Below, one piece after another: positions 21,943 through 24,845 of a DNA stretch of 24,845 nucleotides. A program made the position numbers and the translations under genes. This DNA comes from a virus: positions 1-24,845 of the IMG/VR virus record IMGVR_UViG_3300010155_004099; one strand, given 5' to 3'. Under the pieces are notes generated by a model. That model ran no database searches. It saw only the letters and a program-made list of their open reading frames with translations, and had not been told where the DNA came from. Position 1 is the stretch's first letter. Every line of letters begins with the position of its first letter.

Positions 21943-22456
21943 TATCTCCTCTTTTTACTTTGTCTTTTCGCTGTATGTGCTTTCTCACGTTCAACCATAT
22001 TAAATGCATCAATCAAAACATTGATTTCACCATATGTTAATTTGTTGATTGTAAAAAAGTTATATCCTTTTTCGTGAAGGAAGATTATTAACCTTTTGTA
22101 CCTTGCTTCACTTCCAAGTTTTTTTTTAACTCGTCCTCAGTGATATTCCCTTTATTATCTTCTTCTTTCAAACCACTATATTCTAAAATCTTTAATACGA
22201 TAGCTTCAACAAAATAAGGTTTCATATTATCAATTTCTTCTTCAGTAAACTTTGGCTGAACACACCCATATAAAATTACCTTTTTGTCCCTATCCTCTTC
22301 AATTAAGTTAGGCTGATACACTTCTGCACTTTGCCCACGAGTTAAAGGAACAATTTTAACTTCTGGTGAATTCTCTAAGTTTAACTGAACAACTTTAGGA
22401 ATTAAATTTTCACCATTCCTTTCAAAAAATGTTTTGTCTTTATCTAACATTACCAT
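21942..22456 (-). CDS. Tail assembly chaperone, long (-1 frameshift) form, gpGT-like
   Basis: The short chaperone ORF (22088..22456) is followed, in the -1 frame and without any usable start codon, by a frame ending at TAA 21942. A slippery A AAA AAC (minus strand, 22118-22124) lies in the overlap in the correct register. Slippage there gives a product of 171 residues whose new C-terminus reads LGSEARYKRLIIFLHEKGYN and continues YGEINVLIDAFNMVE. This is exactly the G/GT arrangement, between tail tube and tape measure genes, of many long-tailed phages. The long form typically binds the tape measure, the short form the tube protein. Confidence 0.8.
22088..22456 (-). CDS. Tail assembly chaperone, short form (gpG-like)
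   Basis: This 122-residue protein starts MVMLDKDKTFFERNGENLIP, with mixed strands (KVVQLNLEN, VKIVPLTRG) and a helical C-terminal half (EEEIDNMKPYFVEAIVLKIL), then a charged tail. ATG 22456 has a near-perfect GGAGGTGAT four bases upstream, the best ribosome site in the module. It is placed between the tail tube gene (stop 22498, with a terminator) and the tape measure gene, as expected for chaperone G. It has no sequence motif to identify it, so the call rests on position and on the frameshift. Confidence 0.75.
   Translation of the reverse strand: MVMLDKDKTFFERNGENLIPKVVQLNLENSPEVKIVPLTRGQSAEVYQPNLIEEDRDKKVILYGCVQPKFTEEEIDNMKPYFVEAIVLKILEYSGLKEEDNKGNITEDELKKNLEVKQGTKG
22118..22124 (-). promoter_or_regulatory. 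-1 programmed frameshift site A AAA AAC
   Basis: The minus strand reads GAG TTA AAA AAA AAC TTG in the chaperone frame, placing the canonical X XXY YYZ heptamer on codon boundaries within a run of nine A. Six bases after it GTGAAG (22106-22111) can pair with CTTCAC (22074-22079), a possible stimulatory stem with a long loop. Confidence 0.75.
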
Positions 22457-22484
22457 CTAAATCACCTCCCAATGAAAATAAAAA

Positions 22485-22512
22485 TATAACATGGAAATTA
22501 CTCCATGTTATA
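22485..22512 (-). terminator. Strong terminator after the tail tube gene
   Basis: TATAACATGG (22485-22494) and CCATGTTATA (22503-22512) are perfect 10-bp arms with an 8-base loop that includes the stop codon. On the minus strand they run into a TTTTTATTTT tract. It would keep most transcripts to the abundant tail tube protein and let fewer reach the chaperone and tape measure genes. Confidence 0.7.
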
Positions 22513-23496
22513 AAGTTGAATTGAGTCGTTTGCTAATGCTGATACAGTTGTCGGCTGTACAGTTAATGTTGCTTCACTAACTCCTTCCATTGGAGTTGAA
22601 TTCTCAAAGTCAATCATTTTGCAACCACTCATGCTAATTAAAACATCTTTGCTTCCTACAGCTGAAAATTGGTTAATGTCCAATATCATATTGAAGGTTG
22701 AACCACCTTGAAAGTATTGGTCATATAACTCTTTGCTCTTTTCAGACGTCAAATCAATTGTTGCTGTTAGCTCGTAATCCCTGTTTAAAGGTAGTGGAAC
22801 TGATGCAACTCTGCTTCCATTAACATAATGTGGAGATTCCATATTATTATTAAGTGTAAAGCTAAAGTCTTTCGTAGTTTGCAAAACAAGTCCAGAAGCA
22901 AGGTGTAATTTAGTATCACTCCATAAATATGGTCGTGATGTATCTGCAGTAATTGAACTTTTTGTTCCACTGCTAAATGCTGATACTTGTGCATTGTAAT
23001 CCAAGTCAACATTAACAGGTTCACCTTGTGTAGCTCTGATAGTAATTGAATTAACAACTGCACCTTTAATTGTTCTTACAAAATTCTCTCCATCTCCGGC
23101 AGTTTGTACTTTCTCATCTACAATTGTAAAACTAGCAAATGGATTTAATGTTCCTGATGTAAAAGCATATCCATCATCTGAATTTACTTCACTCATAGTA
23201 TGTGTATAAGGTTGTGGCGAACCACCATCAACATTAGAACCTAATGCAAATGCTAAAAATTTCCAATCTTGTGGAAAGTAATTAATTGTTCCTGTGACAT
23301 CTCTTGGACCATCTATAAATTGGTCAACATTTCTCGTCGCTGTACCTACAATCCTAGTCGGGATTATATTTTCACTTTCGTCTATGGTATGGTCTTGTAC
23401 CATTCCAACCCAGTGAAATAACCCAGAAGGTTCTGCATAAGTACCACTCTCATATCTAAAACTTACTTGACTCTCATCATTCATATATCTTGGCAT
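22498..23496 (-). CDS. Major tail tube protein
   Basis: This 332-residue protein starts at ATG 23496, which has GGAGG six bases upstream; an in-frame extension to 23538 has no ribosome site. It is beta-rich: QVSFRYESGTYAEPSGLFHW, VRTIKGAVVNSITIRATQGE, VNVDLDYNAQVS, FSFTLNNNMESPHYVNGSRV and YELTATIDLTSEKSKELYDQ. These match the insert-tolerant beta-barrel of archaeal and phage tail tubes, with a typical loop after the NNNMES stretch. Position (after the completion protein, before the chaperone/tape measure) and its own strong terminator fit the most abundant tail protein. No sheath gene is seen, so the tail is probably non-contractile. Confidence 0.8.
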   Translation of the reverse strand: MPRYMNDESQVSFRYESGTYAEPSGLFHWVGMVQDHTIDESENIIPTRIVGTATRNVDQFIDGPRDVTGTINYFPQDWKFLAFALGSNVDGGSPQPYTHTMSEVNSDDGYAFTSGTLNPFASFTIVDEKVQTAGDGENFVRTIKGAVVNSITIRATQGEPVNVDLDYNAQVSAFSSGTKSSITADTSRPYLWSDTKLHLASGLVLQTTKDFSFTLNNNMESPHYVNGSRVASVPLPLNRDYELTATIDLTSEKSKELYDQYFQGGSTFNMILDINQFSAVGSKDVLISMSGCKMIDFENSTPMEGVSEATLTVQPTTVSALANDSIQLYNME

Positions 23497-23513
23497 TGTG
23501 TTTCCTCCGTTTA

Positions 23514-23969
23514 TTATGCTTGATTGAAAAAGCTCCAACCGAACTGCATTACTTTACTTTTTATCCCTTCTTCACCTTCTTCATCAATATTAACAGATGA
23601 ATTAAAACTGAATCCATGAATATCTACATTATGATTAGTTGAGCCTGCACCAAACTGATTACGTTGTAAAAAATTTAATACATCTTGGCTTAAATTGTCT
23701 CTTTCTTTATGTGTTCGTCCCCATACTCTTATTTCCATTGGAACATTATAAAAAGCACCTTCGCTTTGGAGACCACCACGTTGAATCATATCAATTCCAT
23801 CATCACTAATGGTGATAACTGGATAAGTGGTACCAATTCTAGGATAAGAAGTAAGCATAAATACTGAGCCATTTCTGCCCAGTGGGTCTGTAATATTATC
23901 ACGAAGTACATTCCGTAAAAACAGTGTTGTTTCACTTATAAAATTGCTTCCGATGTTTGTCACAGCCAT
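23514..23969 (-). CDS. Tail completion/terminator-like protein
   Basis: The protein has 151 residues from ATG 23969, chosen because GGAGAGG lies eight bases upstream and a TATA box 55-60 bases upstream. An upstream ATG (24044) would add 25 residues, but it lacks a close ribosome site. The chain opens MAVTNIGSNFISETTLFLRN, then LTSYPRIGTTYPVITISDDG and a typical VPMEIRVWGRTHKERDNLSQ helix. This order (helix, strands, then DNLSQDVLNFLQRNQ) resembles the minor tail proteins just upstream of the tube gene, which cap the tube where it meets the head. It is the first gene of the tail operon here. Confidence 0.6.
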   Translation of the reverse strand: MAVTNIGSNFISETTLFLRNVLRDNITDPLGRNGSVFMLTSYPRIGTTYPVITISDDGIDMIQRGGLQSEGAFYNVPMEIRVWGRTHKERDNLSQDVLNFLQRNQFGAGSTNHNVDIHGFSFNSSVNIDEEGEEGIKSKVMQFGWSFFNQA

Positions 23970-24022
23970 TGTGAATACCTCTCCTTCGCCTGAAGGTGAT
24001 ACTAAAATATATTTTATTTTAA

Positions 24023-24034
24023 CCTTATTTAAAG
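24023..24034 (-). promoter_or_regulatory. TATA box of the tail operon
   Basis: Minus-strand CTTTAAATAAGG lies 55-65 bases before ATG 23969. The expected transcription start is near 24004, giving a 35-base leader with the GGAGAGG site. A 20-base palindrome lies immediately upstream (24041-24060), suitable for an activator or repressor. Confidence 0.5.
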
Positions 24035-24035
24035 A

Positions 24036-24060
24036 TTTTGGCATAATTATATAATTATGC
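24036..24060. repeat. 20-bp perfect palindrome, left copy of a 19-bp inverted repeat
   Basis: GCATAATTATATAATTATGC (24041-24060) is its own reverse complement. TTTTGGCATAATTATATAA (24036-24054) is repeated inverted and without a mismatch at 24247-24265. The 16-base core 24043-24058 is identical to the palindrome at 9313-9328. Confidence 0.8.
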
Positions 24061-24082
24061 TTTCATTTCCCTCCTTAGTTGT

Positions 24083-24226
24083 TTAAATCCCATTTTGTTT
24101 TACCTCGTTTGTTTTTTCAAATGCTTTAGTTATCCTTTGTTCTTCTCCCTCCCCGTATCTCATAATCGAATCAAGTACCTTGGAATCCGAATACCCTTCT
24201 TTTTTCCAGTTCCTCATCTTATCCAT
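24083..24226 (-). CDS. 47-residue protein of unknown function
   Basis: From ATG 24226 the product starts MDKMRNWKKEGYSDSKVLDS and is helical and charged, ending EVKQNGI. A TTATATAA box inside the inverted-repeat copy at 24247-24265 lies about 24 bases before this ATG, which would make the message leaderless. The frame is open further upstream to a TTG at 24316 (30 more residues, including PFLQFWHNYIKKITLPW), so a longer protein is possible, but that start has no ribosome site and lies inside the divergent promoter. It is located between the early promoter and the tail module. No family is recognised. Confidence 0.45.
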   Translation of the reverse strand: MDKMRNWKKEGYSDSKVLDSIMRYGEGEEQRITKAFEKTNEVKQNGI

Positions 24227-24246
24227 CCAAGGTAAAGTTATCTTTT

Positions 24247-24265
24247 TTATATAATTATGCCAAAA
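24247..24265. repeat. Right copy of the 19-bp inverted repeat
   Basis: TTATATAATTATGCCAAAA is the exact reverse complement of 24036-24054. The two copies face each other across 192 bases that hold most of the 24083..24226 gene. Only half of the left palindrome is present here. Confidence 0.75.
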
Positions 24266-24313
24266 CTGGAGAAATGGTGCAGCTGTAAATGGAGTTACCT
24301 CGACAAATAGAAC

Positions 24314-24351
24314 CAAAAGGTTTAAATACTTCCTATTATATTAATATAATA
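24314..24351 (+). promoter_or_regulatory. Plus-strand promoter with 18-bp palindromic operator
   Basis: BRE-like CCAAAAGG and TATA box TTTAAATAC (24321-24329) precede the perfect palindrome TATTATATTAATATAATA (24334-24351), which spans the expected transcription start near 24351. The 14 bases 24337-24350 and the TATA box recur at the minus-strand promoter 1914-1945. AGGAGGT at 24362-24368 is the ribosome site. Confidence 0.7.
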
Positions 24352-24376
24352 AGGTATTATTAGGAGGTAAACAACA

Positions 24377-24553
24377 ATGAAAAAAACCAAGAAAGAGTTA
24401 ATCAGGGCTTTCCTGAAGGATTGCACCTGTTTGGATTGTGATACAATCCAGCCGTATATCTGGCAAAACCAAAATATGTGTAAGCGATGCCACCGAAAAA
24501 AGTTCGGTGTTTCAACCCTCACAGAAATCAAGAAAAAGATGGGGGTGGCTTAG
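24377..24553 (+). CDS. Zinc-ribbon protein, first plus-strand gene
   Basis: This 58-residue protein starts MKKTKKELIRAFLKDCTCLD. The Cys pairs CLDC (18-21) and CKRC (35-38) form a zinc ribbon between a basic N-terminal helix and a basic C-terminal one (EIKKKMGVA). ATG 24377 has AGGAGGT eight to nine bases upstream. It is driven by the operator-bearing promoter at 24314-24351 and is followed without a gap by the next gene (TAG then ATG). A DNA- or RNA-binding early gene product is plausible; no specific family is recognised. Confidence 0.7.
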   Translation: MKKTKKELIRAFLKDCTCLDCDTIQPYIWQNQNMCKRCHRKKFGVSTLTEIKKKMGVA

Positions 24554-24845
24554 ATGGTTTGGAAGTATAATGACGGAGGTAGAGAAGAAGCTGGATACAA
24601 AGGCAAGACAGGAGATTGTTTTGCTAGAGCATTGGCTATAGCAACGCATTTATCATACCAAGAGGCGTATGATTTTATCAATGAGTTCTCAAAGATTGAG
24701 AGGACTGGCAAAAGAAAAAGGGGTAAGTCCAATGCAAGAACGGGAGTGTATAAAGCCTCAGCCCGTTGGATAATGGAAGAGCTAGGGTGGAAGTGGACTC
24801 CGACAATGTTCATAGGGTCAGGGTGCAGGGTTCACTTGAAAGCCG
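24554..24845 (+). CDS. Papain-like-looking conserved phage protein, cut by window edge
   Basis: The 97 visible codons start MVWKYNDGGREEAGYKGKTG and continue with DCFARALAIATHLSYQEAYD, then RTGKRKRGKSNARTGVYKAS, and LGWKWTPTMFIGSGCRVHL. I recall a widespread phage/bacterial family with this G-DC-x-x-RA-x-AIAT, ARTGV and WTPTM-x-IGSGC-x-VHL pattern; the early Cys in a helix and a later His/Asp region suggest a papain-type fold, with the His beyond the window. It starts immediately after the zinc-ribbon stop with GGGGGTGG five bases before the ATG. Function is unknown. Its presence in an archaeal virus suggests transfer across domains. Confidence 0.65.
   Translation, partial: MVWKYNDGGREEAGYKGKTGDCFARALAIATHLSYQEAYDFINEFSKIERTGKRKRGKSNARTGVYKASARWIMEELGWKWTPTMFIGSGCRVHLKA

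Noticed and set aside
1-24845. tRNA genes, integrase and attachment sites
   Set aside because: I saw no cloverleaf-like segment, no recombinase gene and no long direct repeat, so integration cannot be argued from this window.

Overview
The window reads as part of the genome of a tailed archaeal virus or provirus (Caudoviricetes-like). The archaeal assignment rests on what is visible: strong BRE/TATA boxes of the TTTAAATA type 20-30 bases upstream of several operons, two apparently leaderless genes, GGAGGTGAT-type ribosome binding sites elsewhere, small ribbon-helix-helix and MCM-tail-like winged-helix regulators, and two exported proteins, one of them packed with N-glycosylation sequons. The DNA is AT-rich. 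The style of the exported proteins resembles what I recall from DPANN archaea (Woesearchaeota/Pacearchaeota-like), but that host guess is an inference and not shown by the sequence. No terminase, portal, capsid or protease gene is in the window, so the head module lies outside it.

Layout. Almost everything is on the minus strand. Reading in that direction from the right: a divergent promoter region near 24320 serves two plus-strand early-type genes (a zinc ribbon and the start of a papain-like-looking protein). To its left is the tail module (about 24040 to 12104): a small unknown gene, tail completion protein, tail tube protein with its own terminator, a tail assembly chaperone made in short and -1-frameshifted forms, tape measure protein, a Dit-like protein, a membrane-anchored ectodomain protein, a 1361-residue LamG/sequon-rich protein with a signal peptide, a baseplate hub protein, a transglutaminase-fold cysteine enzyme, and holin-like small membrane proteins. 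A long inverted repeat at 11914-11969 closes this block.

Next comes a middle operon from a leaderless promoter at about 11890: three unknown genes, a hairpin, another unknown gene, then queD and queE (preQ0 pathway, probably for 7-deazaguanine modification of viral DNA). A second leaderless promoter at about 9345 starts a glycosylation cassette of six glycosyltransferase genes (two GT4-like, four GT2-like, one fused to a methyltransferase). Two tiny zinc-ribbon genes and an unknown gene are slotted between them with ATGA or 8-base overlaps, and a string of micro-genes follows, including a zinc-ribbon/membrane protein.

The left end (about 1945 to 1) is regulatory: a promoter with a palindromic operator, a structured leader, then RHH, winged-helix and zinc-ribbon genes, and a last set of small genes. 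The same 14-base operator core sits downstream of the TATA box here and at the plus-strand promoter near 24340. This suggests that one repressor, plausibly the RHH protein, controls both ends.

Together the genes describe a virus that may modify its DNA, re-decorate a surface or its own virion with glycans, and build a tail whose exposed proteins look as if they pass through the host's secretion and N-glycosylation machinery.
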